NCBI RefSeq assembly: GCF_017832355.1
Contig: NZ_JAFIBY010000001.1
Location: forward strand, 186,001 to 250,000
Origin: Serratia sp. PL17
GTDB lineage: Bacteria; Pseudomonadota; Gammaproteobacteria; Enterobacterales; Enterobacteriaceae
Reading direction: 5' to 3'
Length of the DNA: 64,000 nt
Both the position numbers and the translations under genes were made by a program. Shown here in pieces: positions 19,432 to 28,412 of this stretch. Numbering within the stretch: the stretch's first letter is position 1; each line of letters opens with the position of its first letter. Under the pieces are notes generated by a model. The model had not been told where the DNA came from and did no database searches. It saw only the letters and a list, made by a program, of their open reading frames with translations.

Positions 19432-19484
19432 GACTTCTCCATGCCTACGGGCATGAGCATGTGGCGCAATTAGCCGCATCAGAT

Positions 19485-19510
19485 AAAAATCCGCCTTCGG
19501 GCGGATTTTT
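19485..19510. terminator. Bidirectional terminator ompX / amidohydrolase
   Basis: A perfect 11-bp stem AAAAATCCGCC / GGCGGATTTTT with a TTCG tetraloop is followed by further T residues. It is an efficient terminator on both strands. Confidence 0.95.
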
Positions 19511-19532
19511 TTTACCTGGTGTTCGGGGTGGG

Positions 19533-20516
19533 TTACTTACCCAGTTTCTGCCCCGGCTCTGATGAAAAGCGCGCGGTGCGGGCATCACGTTCGTAACCTT
19601 GGGGTTGCGTGAGTATTTCATACAGTGCAGGCCGGCGGCCATGGATCCAACGGCGTCCGGTGCTGAGCGGGATAAGGGAAAGATCGAGTTCGGCTATAAC
19701 CATTTTATTTTCGGCTACCCAGGTTTCTGCCAGAATACGGCCGTACGGGTCGAGAATCATCGCGTTGCCAGTGCGCACTTCGTCATCATCACGCCCCACA
19801 CCGTTGCTAAATAAAACAAACAGGCCATTGTCATGCGCGCGCGCCGGTAACCAGCGTAGCAACCAACCACGGCCATGTTCACCACGGAAAGCCGCTTCTA
19901 TCGCCGCTGGGTTTTCCAGCCGCTGTTGCCAAAGCTCCAGTGGGATCGGCTTCATACCGTGCGGACTGCGTGAATGGGTACCGCCCGTTTGGTGCGGCGC
20001 CAATAATACCTCTGCGCCTAACAGTGCCGTCGCACGTACGTTTTCCACCAGGTTATTGTCCCAGCAGATGAGTACCCCCATCCGCACACCCCATGGCGTA
20101 TCAAAAACGGTAAAACTGTCGCCGCTGGCTATGGCTGGATGCTCAAAGGCATGCAGTTTGCGGTGAACGTGAAGTGTGCCGTCAGGCAAGCAGACGGCGT
20201 AAGCGTTGTAATACTTACCCTCTTCGCCCTGTTCAATCAGCCCGACGCCGATTGCCATGTTGTAGCGTTCTGCCAGTGGACGGATTCGCGCCAGGGAAGG
20301 GCTGGTGGCTATCGGTTCCGCCAGTGCGGCGATTTCGCCGTCACTGAGGTGACGTACATGCCAATAGCCGGTAATGCACATTTCTGGAAAGACCAGTACC
20401 TGAATGTGTTCGGTAGCGGCTTGGGCGATAAAGCCTTCAATCACTGACAGGTTGTAGTTTTTATCGTTGGCACGATGGTGGAATTGCACCGTGGCGGCGC
20501 GCAGAGAGGTGGTCAT
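19533..20516 (-). CDS. Nitrilase-family carbon-nitrogen hydrolase
   Basis: The 327-residue cytoplasmic hydrolase has the Glu-Lys-Cys triad of the family: Glu45 in VFPEMCITG, Lys120 in HVHRKLHAFEHP and Cys151 in VLICWDNN. Members hydrolyse amides, carbamoyl compounds or nitriles; the substrate cannot be set from sequence. The start at 20516 (MTTSLRAATVQF) follows AAAAGG; the upstream open frame would overlap the divergent regulator. It is divergent from a LysR regulator 94 bases away that probably controls it. Confidence 0.87.
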   Translation of the reverse strand: MTTSLRAATVQFHHRANDKNYNLSVIEGFIAQAATEHIQVLVFPEMCITGYWHVRHLSDGEIAALAEPIATSPSLARIRPLAERYNMAIGVGLIEQGEEGKYYNAYAVCLPDGTLHVHRKLHAFEHPAIASGDSFTVFDTPWGVRMGVLICWDNNLVENVRATALLGAEVLLAPHQTGGTHSRSPHGMKPIPLELWQQRLENPAAIEAAFRGEHGRGWLLRWLPARAHDNGLFVLFSNGVGRDDDEVRTGNAMILDPYGRILAETWVAENKMVIAELDLSLIPLSTGRRWIHGRRPALYEILTQPQGYERDARTARFSSEPGQKLGK

Positions 20517-20562
20517 AGGGTTACCTTTTCGCTGTTGTCTTGCGTTGATTACAGCAAAGTGA

Positions 20563-20581
20563 TTGATTACGGTATAATCAA
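20563..20581. promoter_or_regulatory. Candidate LysR-type operator
   Basis: A 19-bp perfect inverted repeat, TTGATTA-CGGTA-TAATCAA, contains the T-N11-A core of LysR-type sites. It lies 29 bases before the regulator start and 46 before the amidohydrolase start. A third half-site TTGATTA occurs 18 bases to the left (20545-20551). Confidence 0.75.
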
Positions 20582-20610
20582 TTAAATTCTTTATTTGATA
20601 ACCTAGTGGA

Positions 20611-21486
20611 ATGGATATTCGACAATTACGTGCCTTTGTGGTGCTGGCAGAGCAAGGCAACTATCGCCTGGCGGCGGAGTTGCTCTGCATTACCCAACCG
20701 GCACTGAGCAAACAGATTCAGGCATTGGAGGCGTTGCTCGGTGCCCGCCTGTTTAACCGGGGGCGTCAAGGGGCGCAGCTGACTGCCAGCGGGCAACGGC
20801 TTTATCCTGAAGCGCAGACGCTGGTTGGGCAGCATATGCACTTTCAACAGCGTGCATTACGCGTGGTGAAGGGAGAGGCAGGGCGCCTGGCCATTGGGTT
20901 TGGCTTGTCCAGCTTTCATCTGGCACCGCAACTGGTCGCGTCTTTCCGCGGGCGCTTTCCAGAGGTTGCCGTAGGGTTGGAAGACTTGCCTTCTGAACGG
21001 CAATATCAGCTGTTATTGCACGGCGAGTTGCAGATCGGGTTTGTGCGGTTGCCTGTCAGTGCGCCATTGCAGGCAAGCGCATTGCTGCGCGATCGGCTGG
21101 TGTTGGCAGCACCGACGGCCCTGGGGCTACGGACAGAGACGCTGATGAAGCAGTTCAATACGTTGCCATTATTGCAGCTAACGCCAAAACGTGGGCGGGG
21201 TTTGAGCGATCAGTCGCTCCGTTTTATTGCCGCTAATCAACTGGCCCCGAACGTAGTACAGCAGGCAGGTGATATCCAGACGTTGCTGGCCCTGGTGGCT
21301 GCCGGTATCGGTGTTGCCCTATTGCCGCACAGTGTCACGCATATTGCACCGGCAGGTATCGATATCCTGCCGTTAAGCGGCGAACAAACCGAATGGCAAG
21401 TCGGCATTGCCTGGAATCCGCAGCAGCCTGATGCGCTGCGGGACAACTTTATCCAGGTTGCGTTGGCGGCTGCGCCGGTGGAATAA
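20611..21486 (+). CDS. LysR-family transcriptional regulator
   Basis: The 291-residue regulator starts with the standard LysR helix-turn-helix: MDIRQLRAFVVLAEQGNYRL, then LLCITQPALSKQIQALE and the ARLFNRGRQG wing. The co-inducer domain spans about 90-290, including LAIGFGLSSFHLAPQLVASF and AAGIGVALLPHS. It is transcribed away from the amidohydrolase across a 94-base gap holding a T-N11-A repeat, the usual layout of autoregulation and activation of the neighbour. The inducer is unknown. Its stop lies nine bases from the convergent acetyltransferase stop. Confidence 0.92.
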   Translation: MDIRQLRAFVVLAEQGNYRLAAELLCITQPALSKQIQALEALLGARLFNRGRQGAQLTASGQRLYPEAQTLVGQHMHFQQRALRVVKGEAGRLAIGFGLSSFHLAPQLVASFRGRFPEVAVGLEDLPSERQYQLLLHGELQIGFVRLPVSAPLQASALLRDRLVLAAPTALGLRTETLMKQFNTLPLLQLTPKRGRGLSDQSLRFIAANQLAPNVVQQAGDIQTLLALVAAGIGVALLPHSVTHIAPAGIDILPLSGEQTEWQVGIAWNPQQPDALRDNFIQVALAAAPVE

Positions 21487-21495
21487 CCGCTGGCG

Positions 21496-22026
21496 TCATA
21501 ACGGGCAGTGCATCACCAGTATCGGGTTCTGATGGTATTCACTGCGGTGACTTTCGCTAAAGCCAACCTTCTTTGCCAGTGCCACTGAGGGTTGGTTTTC
21601 CGGTGAGATAATGCACACCGCCTTATCCCCCGGTAAATGCGTTTTCCCCCAGGCCAGTGCGGCCCGCAGTGCTTCGGTCGCATAGCCTTTGCCGTGGGCT
21701 GCCGTCACCAGTGTCCAGCCCATTTCGGGGGCGTCGAGCGCCGGAGTGATATCACGTTGGAAGTCGGAGAAACCGATACCGCCCAGGTAGGTGCCGCTGA
21801 TTTTATCTCGCACCGCCCAGTAGCCATAACCCAGCAGAGCCCAGTGGCCGGCGTAGCGCATCAGACGTCCCCAGGAGTCTTCCCTGTCCCTCGGTGTACC
21901 ACCGATATAACGCACGACATCAGGATCGGCCCACATGGCAGCCAGCGAGTCAAAGTCGGCTAGCGTATGTGCATCAAGGCATAAGCGTTCGGTGAGTAAC
22001 TGGGGTGCGGTCGTAATAAGGGTCAT
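21496..22026 (-). CDS. RimJ/RimL-type GNAT acetyltransferase
   Basis: The 176-residue protein is a GNAT N-acetyltransferase of the RimJ/RimL branch. It begins TAPQLLTERLCLDAHT, and TERL is typical of this branch. The acetyl-CoA loop is VTAAHGKGYATEALRAAL near residue 110, and the motif B segment is ENQPSVALAKKVGF. The ATG at 22026 follows AGGA by seven bases. Substrates of this branch range from ribosomal protein N-termini to antibiotics; none can be assigned here. It lies downstream of the permease gene on the same strand (51 bases). Confidence 0.88.
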   Translation of the reverse strand: MTLITTAPQLLTERLCLDAHTLADFDSLAAMWADPDVVRYIGGTPRDREDSWGRLMRYAGHWALLGYGYWAVRDKISGTYLGGIGFSDFQRDITPALDAPEMGWTLVTAAHGKGYATEALRAALAWGKTHLPGDKAVCIISPENQPSVALAKKVGFSESHRSEYHQNPILVMHCPL

Positions 22027-22077
22027 TATTTTTTCCTGCACAGAGCCAAAGGCGGTCTGTGCAGTATGCCAGAGAAA

Positions 22078-23448
22078 TTACACGACCAGCCACAGTAACC
22101 AGGTGAACAGGAAACCGCTAAGACCGAGAATCGTGGTTAGCACTGTCCAGGTTTTCAGTCCGTCGGCGACGGAGAGACCAAGGTATTTGGTGACAATCCA
22201 GAAGCCGGAGTCATTCACATGCGATAACCCCAACCCGCCGAAACAGGTCGCCAGCGTCACCAGGACCAGCTGCAGTGGGTTCAAGCCGCTCACTGCTTCT
22301 GACAGCAAACCGCCGGTGGTCAGGATAGCGACAGTGGCGGACCCCTGCGAGGCGCGCAGGGCGAGAGAGATGATGAATGCGGCGGGGATCAGCGGCAGCC
22401 CGATCGTGGTCAAAACGTCCGCCAATGCCTTGCCCACGCCGGATTCCACTAAAACCTTGCCGAACACGCCGCCAGCGCCGGTCACCAGAATCACCACGGC
22501 AGCGGTCGGCAGTGCTCCTCCCATGACGTCGCTGGTGTGTTGCAGGCTCCAGCCACGGCGTATCGCCAGAAAATAGAATGCCAGTAGCAGGGCGATCATC
22601 AGCGCGACCGCGGGAGAACCGATCAGCGACAGAGTGTCGCGCAGTGCCAAGCCCGGTTCGAGCAGCGTGGCGGAAACGGTACCCAGCATGATAATGGCAA
22701 TGGGGATGACGATCAGCGCGGCGACCAGCCCGGCACTGGGCGGGTTAATGCGATCGCTTAACGGTACTTTGCCTTCCGGTGCGGGTTCCGGGGCTGCTAA
22801 CTGCAACTGTTCCAGTACCTCAATCGACAACGGATAGCTTTTGCGATTCAGCCGGTTGGCGGTGAAGTAGCCGATAATGCCCACCGGAATACAAATGGCG
22901 AGGCCAAGGATAGTCAGCCAGCCGATGTCTGCATTCAATAACCCGGCAGCAGCCACCGGACCGGGATGTGGCGGCAAGGCAACGTGTACTGTCAGCATCA
23001 CGCCGGCCATGGGCAGGCCGAATTTCAACGGGGAAACTTTAGCGACCTTGGCAAAACCGTAGATGATAGGGGCCAGGATAATAAAGCCGACGTCGAAAAA
23101 GACCGGGATGCCAAGAATAAACGCAGCAATGGTCAGTGCGGCAATCGTACGCTTCGGTCCCAACGCTTTACTGAATCGTTGGGCCAGCGACTCAGCGCCA
23201 CCGGAGTGTTCGATCATTCTGCCGAGCATGGCGCCAAGGCCAATAATGATGGTCACCGACCCCAGCACGCCGCCCATTCCGGCGGTCATGACTTTCATCA
23301 CTTCACCGGTCGGGATGCCACTGGCCAGTGCCACCAGCAAGCTTACGACCAGCAGGGCGACAAACGGCTGGATCTTGGCTTTGATCACCATTAACAAGAG
23401 CAGCACGACACCGAATACGGCAATCATCAAAAGCATAGAGGTAGACAT
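22078..23448 (-). CDS. GntP-family permease of the threonate operon (YgbN-like)
   Basis: The 456-residue inner-membrane protein has 12-14 hydrophobic helices and belongs to the GntP gluconate:H+ symporter family. Diagnostic segments are GGVLGSVTIIIGLGAMLGRM, VHVALPPHPGPVAAA and GVGKALADVLTTIGLPL. It is the last gene of the ltnD-otnK-otnC-otnI operon, 106 bases after otnI, the place occupied by ygbN in E. coli. It is therefore most likely the importer of L-threonate or a related aldonate. Start 23448 (MSTSMLLMIAVF) follows AAAGG. Confidence 0.9.
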   Translation of the reverse strand: MSTSMLLMIAVFGVVLLLLMVIKAKIQPFVALLVVSLLVALASGIPTGEVMKVMTAGMGGVLGSVTIIIGLGAMLGRMIEHSGGAESLAQRFSKALGPKRTIAALTIAAFILGIPVFFDVGFIILAPIIYGFAKVAKVSPLKFGLPMAGVMLTVHVALPPHPGPVAAAGLLNADIGWLTILGLAICIPVGIIGYFTANRLNRKSYPLSIEVLEQLQLAAPEPAPEGKVPLSDRINPPSAGLVAALIVIPIAIIMLGTVSATLLEPGLALRDTLSLIGSPAVALMIALLLAFYFLAIRRGWSLQHTSDVMGGALPTAAVVILVTGAGGVFGKVLVESGVGKALADVLTTIGLPLIPAAFIISLALRASQGSATVAILTTGGLLSEAVSGLNPLQLVLVTLATCFGGLGLSHVNDSGFWIVTKYLGLSVADGLKTWTVLTTILGLSGFLFTWLLWLVV

Positions 23449-23554
23449 GGGATAGCCTTTAATTGGGTAAGCGTCAGGCACCGCGATCGCCGGTAGCGAT
23501 ACGGGTGCGTTTAATTTTTATGTTGTTGCTGTGCAGGTGTGGAGGAGCGGCCTG

Positions 23555-24331
23555 TTACAGGTAAGGCCTTATCCAACCCAGTCCGGCGCGGGTATCGCCG
23601 CGCGGCTTGTATTCGCAGCCAATCCAGCCGGCATAACCGATGCGGTCCAGCTGTGCGAACAACCAGGGATAATTCAGCTCTCCGTCGTCCGGCTCATGGC
23701 GATCGGGTACCGATGCAATCTGAATATGGGCGTAGCGGCCAGCCAATGAACGCATGAGGCCGCTGATATTGCCGTCCACTAACTGAGCATGGAAAAAATC
23801 AAACTGAATGAAAACGTTTGGGCGGTCGATGGCGTCGACCAGTTCTGCCGCCTGATGCTGGCTGGAGAACAGATAGTTGGGTTTAACCTGTGGGCTAAGC
23901 GCTTCGATCAACACCTTGATCCCCTGTTTCGCGAAGCTATCGGCGGCGTAGCGGATATTCCCTATGAAGGTATCGCGATAGCGCTGCCAATCTTCTCCCG
24001 GGGGAACCACGCCGGCCATGACGTGTACGCTGGGGCAACCCAGCGCGATGGCGTAGGCCAGTGCGCGATCGATATCCGCGCGTGCCGCCTGTTCACGACC
24101 GGGTACCGCGGCTAGCCCCCATTCACCGGCATCGACGTTGCCAGGGGCGGTATTGAACAGGACTTGTTGTAGGCCGTGCTGATGCAGTTTTTCCGCCAGC
24201 AACGCCGCCGGATATTCATAAGGGAACAGAAACTCCACAGCATGGAATCCCTCGTCTGCAGCGGCCTCGAACCGTTCAAGGAACGGCAGCTCGTTAAACA
24301 TCATTGATAAATTGGCAGCAAATTTAGGCAT
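23555..24331 (-). CDS. otnI: 2-oxo-tetronate isomerase OtnI
   Basis: The 258-residue enzyme isomerises 2-oxo-tetronate to 3-oxo-tetronate. It is a TIM-barrel sugar isomerase related to hydroxypyruvate isomerase (Hyi/YgbM). Family features are [20 protein letters not shown] at the N-terminus, the acidic metal site around [10 protein letters not shown] (Glu) and [10 protein letters not shown] (Asp), and the final [15 protein letters not shown]. It starts three bases after otnC and is the fourth gene of the operon. Confidence 0.93.
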   Translation of the reverse strand: MPKFAANLSMMFNELPFLERFEAAADEGFHAVEFLFPYEYPAALLAEKLHQHGLQQVLFNTAPGNVDAGEWGLAAVPGREQAARADIDRALAYAIALGCPSVHVMAGVVPPGEDWQRYRDTFIGNIRYAADSFAKQGIKVLIEALSPQVKPNYLFSSQHQAAELVDAIDRPNVFIQFDFFHAQLVDGNISGLMRSLAGRYAHIQIASVPDRHEPDDGELNYPWLFAQLDRIGYAGWIGCEYKPRGDTRAGLGWIRPYL

Positions 24332-24334
24332 GGT

Positions 24335-24967
24335 TCAGCTCCGTAACTCGGCAATTTCATCATCGGTCAAATAACGAATGGGACGGTTGCCGAGGGTAAA
24401 AATCAGCTTCGCCGCATCCTCCATTTCTTCAGTATTATCTGCCGCGGCCCGCAGATCCTTACCTGTCACCACCGGGCCGTGATTGGCCAATAAAAAGGCG
24501 CGGTGTGTCGGTGCCAGTTTGGCCAGGTCTGCCGCCAGTCGGAGATCGCCTGGGCGATAATAGGGTACCACCGGCACCTTACCGACCCGCATCACCACAT
24601 AGGGCGTGAAAGGTTTAATGGCGTTCTCTGTGTCCAGCCCCTGCAGGCAGGACAGAGCGGTGAGATAGGTGCAATGCAGGTGAACCACGGCTTTACACTC
24701 CGGGTTATTCAAATACAGCGCACGGTGGAAACTGATCTCTTTTGACGGTTTATCACCAGACAGCCATTCGCCGCTCAGGCTGACCTTCGACAAGCGTTCG
24801 GCCTGCAATTCACCCAGGCAGGAACCGGTGGGGGTTGCCAGTAGCGTGCCGTCTGCCAACAACAGTGAAAGGTTGCCGGCGGAACCGGTGGCGTAGCCTC
24901 GCTGGAAAAATGAAGCGCCCAGACGCACCATTTCTTCACGCGCTTGCTGTTCAGTCGTCTGCATCAT
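24335..24967 (-). CDS. otnC: 3-oxo-tetronate 4-phosphate decarboxylase OtnC
   Basis: The 210-residue enzyme is a class II aldolase-type (AraD/FucA fold) metal enzyme that decarboxylates 3-oxo-tetronate 4-phosphate to dihydroxyacetone phosphate. The metal-binding histidines lie in VVHLHCTYLTALS (His-x-His near residue 98) and FLLANHGPVV (His near 160); GNLSL near residue 28 binds phosphate. It overlaps the otnK stop by four bases (ATGA), so the two are translationally coupled. Confidence 0.94.
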   Translation of the reverse strand: MMQTTEQQAREEMVRLGASFFQRGYATGSAGNLSLLLADGTLLATPTGSCLGELQAERLSKVSLSGEWLSGDKPSKEISFHRALYLNNPECKAVVHLHCTYLTALSCLQGLDTENAIKPFTPYVVMRVGKVPVVPYYRPGDLRLAADLAKLAPTHRAFLLANHGPVVTGKDLRAAADNTEEMEDAAKLIFTLGNRPIRYLTDDEIAELRS

Positions 24968-26226
24968 AATGGGAACTCCGTTTGCGCGCGGGCGAAAAAG
25001 TTTTCATCGCCAAAATTGCCCGATTTCAGGGCCAGTGAGACAGGTTGATCAATGGCGCGTACCCAGGGGACGCCAGGAGAAATACAGGGGCCAATATGGA
25101 AACCACGAATGCCCAGCGCCTGCGTCACAACGCCGGAAGTCTCACCGCCGGCAACGATAAATCGACAGACGCCGTGCTGCTGGAGCTGTTTAACCACGGT
25201 GGCGAACAGCGATTCGACCGCGTGGCTGGCGGCGGCCATGCCGTATTGCTGCTGTATCTGTTGCAGTGTTTCCGGTTCGGCGGTGGCGTAGAGTAACGGA
25301 GCCAGTGGATCATCGACATGCTGCTGTGCCCAGTCAGCCAGCTCTGTTGCGTAGGCCATACGGTCAGATTCGGTGAGACAACGGGCGACATCGATAGCCC
25401 TGGCTGCCGCTTGCTGACGGTAGCGTGCGACCTGCCGATTGGTCATGGTGGAGCAGGATCCGGACAATACCGCCGCTTTTTTCCCTTGCGGAGCACCTGC
25501 AATCTGAGGGTTACCTTGCCCCGGTTGCGCCCATTGACGTGCCAGCCCGATCGCCAGACCAGACCCCCCGGTGACCAGCTTCATGTTTTTTAACGCCGCA
25601 CCCTGAGTTAGCAAATGTTGTTCATTCAGCGTATCCAGAACGGCGTATCGCACACCCTGCTGCGCTAACTGCTGCAATTTCTCCGTGATGATTCCGACAC
25701 CGCGGTCCATTTCTGCGGCTGTCACCAGCCCACAGCGGCCCTGAGCCTGCGCTTCCATCAGTCGTAACAGGTTACTGTCGGTCATCGGCGTCACTGGGTG
25801 ATGACGCATACCGGATTCCGACAGCAACTGATCCAAGACGAACAGATACCCTTGATACACAGTACGGCCGTTGACCGGCAGCGCCGGGGATATCACCGTT
25901 TGGGTTTCGCCCAGGGCATCAAGCAGGGCATCCGTCACTGGGCCGATATTGCCCTGAGCGGTGCTGTCGAAGGTCGAACAATACTTGAAGTAAAACTGTT
26001 GGCATCCCTGGCGTTGTAACCAAGCCAGCGCCTGTAATGACTGTTCAATCGCCTGTGCTGCAGGGCAGGAGCGAGATTTCAGGCTGATGACCACGGCCTG
26101 CGACGCAACGGGGAAATCATCCTGTGGAACCCCGTTCAACTGGACGGTGGATAGGCCGTTTTCAACCAGAAAACTGGCAATATCGGTGGCCCCGGTAAAA
26201 TCGTCTGCGATGACGCCGAGCAGCAT
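24964..26226 (-). CDS. otnK: 3-oxo-tetronate kinase OtnK
   Basis: The 420-residue kinase (DUF1537 family) phosphorylates 3-oxo-tetronate at O4. It has an N-terminal DUF1537 domain (LGVIADDFTGATDIASFLVE, with the substrate-binding FTGATD) and a C-terminal nucleotide-binding domain (VAGGETSGVVTQALGI near residue 365; IGPCISPGVPW). Its ATG overlaps the ltnD stop (TAATG) and its stop overlaps the otnC start. E. coli YgbK is somewhat shorter. Confidence 0.94.
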   Translation of the reverse strand: MLLGVIADDFTGATDIASFLVENGLSTVQLNGVPQDDFPVASQAVVISLKSRSCPAAQAIEQSLQALAWLQRQGCQQFYFKYCSTFDSTAQGNIGPVTDALLDALGETQTVISPALPVNGRTVYQGYLFVLDQLLSESGMRHHPVTPMTDSNLLRLMEAQAQGRCGLVTAAEMDRGVGIITEKLQQLAQQGVRYAVLDTLNEQHLLTQGAALKNMKLVTGGSGLAIGLARQWAQPGQGNPQIAGAPQGKKAAVLSGSCSTMTNRQVARYRQQAAARAIDVARCLTESDRMAYATELADWAQQHVDDPLAPLLYATAEPETLQQIQQQYGMAAASHAVESLFATVVKQLQQHGVCRFIVAGGETSGVVTQALGIRGFHIGPCISPGVPWVRAIDQPVSLALKSGNFGDENFFARAQTEFPL

Positions 26227-27140
26227 TATGCGTTCTCCTTTTTCTGCGGCAGATCTATACCAGCGAAAATCTTGATCACGGCGCTGTCGTCCTCTTTACC
26301 AAAACCGGCGTTGCTGGCAGCGGTGAACATAGTAAAGGCGGTGGAAGCCAGGGGCAGCGGGAAATGCAATTCTTTGGCGGTATCCGTCACCAGCCCCAGA
26401 TCTTTCACGAAAATATCCACCGCTGATTTAGGTGCATAGTCACCATCGACCACGTGCTGCATGCGGTTCTCGAACATCCATGAATTGCCGGCGGCATGAG
26501 TGACGACATCGTACATCACGTCCAGAGGGATGCCTGCGCGGGCCGCAAGCGCCATGGCCTCCGCACCGGCGGCGATATGCACACCGGCCAGCAACTGGTG
26601 GATGATTTTCACCGTGGCTCCCAGGCCAATGTCTTCGCCAATGCGATAAACTTTGCCGGCAATCGCATCAAGAACCGGTTGTAGCTGGCGGAACGTCGTT
26701 TCCGCGCCAGATGCCATCACGGTCATTTGACCCTCAGCGGCCTTCGTCGCACCACCGGAAACGGGGGCGTCCAGCATGTTCAGGCCCTGTGCCCGTAGCT
26801 GTTGTTCGATCTCTTTGGCGTCGGTGGCCGAAATGGTGGAGGACACCATGACCGGCGTATTGGGCTTCAGCTTCGCTGCCAGGCCGTTATCACCAAACAA
26901 GATCTGTTTCACCTGCACGGCATTTACCACCAGCAGTAATACCGCGTCCAAATCCGCCGCGAAACCGTCAGCGTTGTTAGCGGCTTGCTTGGCGCCGGCT
27001 TGCTGTAATGCAGTCAGCGCCTGTGGGTTAAGATCGACACCGTACGTCGTTAGCCCCGCGTTAATGCACGACTTTGCTGCGCCCATTCCCATAGAACCCA
27101 ATCCAACGATGCAAACTGCAAAATCACGTGGCTGTGTCAT
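26226..27140 (-). CDS. ltnD: L-threonate dehydrogenase LtnD
   Basis: The 304-residue NAD-dependent enzyme oxidises L-threonate to 2-oxo-tetronate, the first step of the operon's pathway. It belongs to the beta-hydroxyacid dehydrogenases: Rossmann motif VGLGSMGMGAAKS (residues ~9-21), substrate-binding DAPVSGGATKAAEG near 122, and catalytic Lys in GLGATVKIIHQLLAG near 170. The start at 27140 follows GAGG; the more upstream ATG is in the leader. It is the promoter-proximal gene, divergent from the DeoR regulator. Confidence 0.94.
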   Translation of the reverse strand: MTQPRDFAVCIVGLGSMGMGAAKSCINAGLTTYGVDLNPQALTALQQAGAKQAANNADGFAADLDAVLLLVVNAVQVKQILFGDNGLAAKLKPNTPVMVSSTISATDAKEIEQQLRAQGLNMLDAPVSGGATKAAEGQMTVMASGAETTFRQLQPVLDAIAGKVYRIGEDIGLGATVKIIHQLLAGVHIAAGAEAMALAARAGIPLDVMYDVVTHAAGNSWMFENRMQHVVDGDYAPKSAVDIFVKDLGLVTDTAKELHFPLPLASTAFTMFTAASNAGFGKEDDSAVIKIFAGIDLPQKKENA

Positions 27141-27223
27141 GCCATACCTCATGTTAATTTTAGTGATAATTTGTTTTGTTGTGTTAAATATAAGCGCTTA
27201 TCTGGACAGCGTCAGCGATCGGT

Positions 27224-27236
27224 ATCACAATTATTA
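27224..27236. promoter_or_regulatory. Candidate DeoR-type operator (left copy)
   Basis: ATCACAATTATTA occurs identically at 27224-27236 and 27384-27396, 160 bases apart, in the gap between ltnD and the DeoR gene. A reverse-oriented relative (TAGTGATAATTTG, 27161-27173) lies next to the ltnD leader. Repeated sites spaced for looping are typical of DeoR-family control. Confidence 0.55.
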
Positions 27237-27383
27237 ACAGATTATCAATCAGGCTCACCGGCAAAGTAAAATGAAAGTGAGGGTTATCCAACTGTTTTAA
27301 CTATTAAAAATATATTATTGATAGCATGACCAGCCTCACGACCTGAAAAGAGGACGCTTTCGTAGAACGAAAATTGACGTAAA

Positions 27384-27396
27384 ATCACAATTATTA
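27384..27396. promoter_or_regulatory. Candidate DeoR-type operator (right copy)
   Basis: This is the second identical copy of ATCACAATTATTA, continued here by TCACTG. It ends 24 bases before the DeoR-family start codon, where binding would block that gene's own promoter or leader. Confidence 0.55.
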
Positions 27397-27420
27397 TCAC
27401 TGCGGCAAAGAGAGGGAACC

Positions 27421-28185
27421 GTGATACCTGTAGAACGCCACCAGCAAATATTAGCGCTGGTATCTGAACGCGGGGTAGTCAGCATTGCTGAATTGACCGA
27501 ACGGTTGGGTGTGTCGCATATGACCATTCGCCGCGATCTGCAAAAGCTTGAGGAGCAGGGCGCAGTTCTGGCGGTTTCAGGCGGCGTGCAGTCCGCAGAA
27601 CGGGTAGCGATAGAGCCGTCGCATCAGGACAAAGAAGGGATGTACAGCCAGCAGAAAGCGGCTATCGGTCAATTGGCGGCCCGGCAGATCCCCCCCAATA
27701 GTTGTATCTATCTGGATGCAGGCACCACGACGCTGGCGCTGGCGAAACATATCAGCGATCGCGACGATCTAACGGTCGTCACCAATGATTTTGTGATTGC
27801 GGGTTACCTGATCGAGCACAGCCAGTGCAAGATCATTCATACCGGCGGTACCGTCTGTCGCGAGAACCGTTCATGTGTCGGTGAAGCTGCGGCGCAGGCA
27901 CTACGCGGGTTGTTTATCGATCTGGCATTTATTTCCGCTTCGTCATGGAGCATGCGTGGCCTGTCGACGCCGAATGAAGACAAGGTGATGGTGAAAAAAG
28001 CCATTGTTGACGCCAGCCGGCGCTGCATCCTGCTCAGTGACACCTCCAAATACGGCAAGATAGCCACCTACCTGGCGCTGCCGATCGCGGCGTTTGACGC
28101 CATTATTACCGATGACAATCTCCCCACCACGGCGCGGGAGGCAATCCTGCAGGCGGATATCACGCTGATGACGACGGGAGAGTGA
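27421..28185 (+). CDS. DeoR-family regulator of the threonate operon (YgbI-like)
   Basis: The 254-residue regulator has the DeoR helix-turn-helix (PVERHQQILALVSERGVVSI, then LTERLGVSHMTIRRDLQKLEE). A sugar-phosphate-sensing domain follows with the conserved YLDAGTTTLALAKHI at about residue 98 and VTNDFVIAGYL. In E. coli ygbI holds the equivalent place. It probably represses ltnD-otnKCI-permease and is released by a phosphorylated pathway intermediate. AGAGGGAACC precedes the start codon. Confidence 0.92.
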   Translation: MIPVERHQQILALVSERGVVSIAELTERLGVSHMTIRRDLQKLEEQGAVLAVSGGVQSAERVAIEPSHQDKEGMYSQQKAAIGQLAARQIPPNSCIYLDAGTTTLALAKHISDRDDLTVVTNDFVIAGYLIEHSQCKIIHTGGTVCRENRSCVGEAAAQALRGLFIDLAFISASSWSMRGLSTPNEDKVMVKKAIVDASRRCILLSDTSKYGKIATYLALPIAAFDAIITDDNLPTTAREAILQADITLMTTGE

Positions 28186-28196
28186 AGCTAAACAGA

Positions 28197-28212
28197 GCCC
28201 CCTGGCGGGGGT
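28197..28212. terminator. Weak hairpin between DeoR gene and small bicistron
   Basis: A 5-bp GC stem CCCCC / GGGGG with a TGGC loop separates two convergent genes. It lacks a T-tract, so termination here is uncertain. Confidence 0.3.
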
Positions 28213-28412
28213 TATGGCATCTTGGCGGTATCGTAATGATGGATGACCGGTCCTGGCTCACCGAGTTGGCCTCGTTCACGCCATTCCTGACATCGTTGTT
28301 CCCACCAGGCTTCATGGAAGGCTTGCATGGCTTTCAGGCGCTGTTCTTTAATACTTGGAGAGGTAAAATCCGGCTCCAACGCGTGCTCCAAGGCGTTAAA
28401 TTTCGATGACAT
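28212..28412 (-). CDS. Small hypothetical protein, second gene of bicistron
   Basis: I do not recognise this 66-residue protein. It is hydrophilic and Trp/Glu-rich with a likely helical centre (IKEQRLKAMQAFHEAWWEQR) and a loop-like end (PGPVIHHYDTAKMP). There is no signal peptide or membrane segment. It overlaps the preceding small gene by 17 bases and an AAGGACGG ribosome site lies inside that gene, which argues that both are real and translated together. The two-gene, overlapping, short-protein layout is like toxin-antitoxin pairs, but no known toxin motif is visible. Confidence 0.5.
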   Translation of the reverse strand: MSSKFNALEHALEPDFTSPSIKEQRLKAMQAFHEAWWEQRCQEWRERGQLGEPGPVIHHYDTAKMP

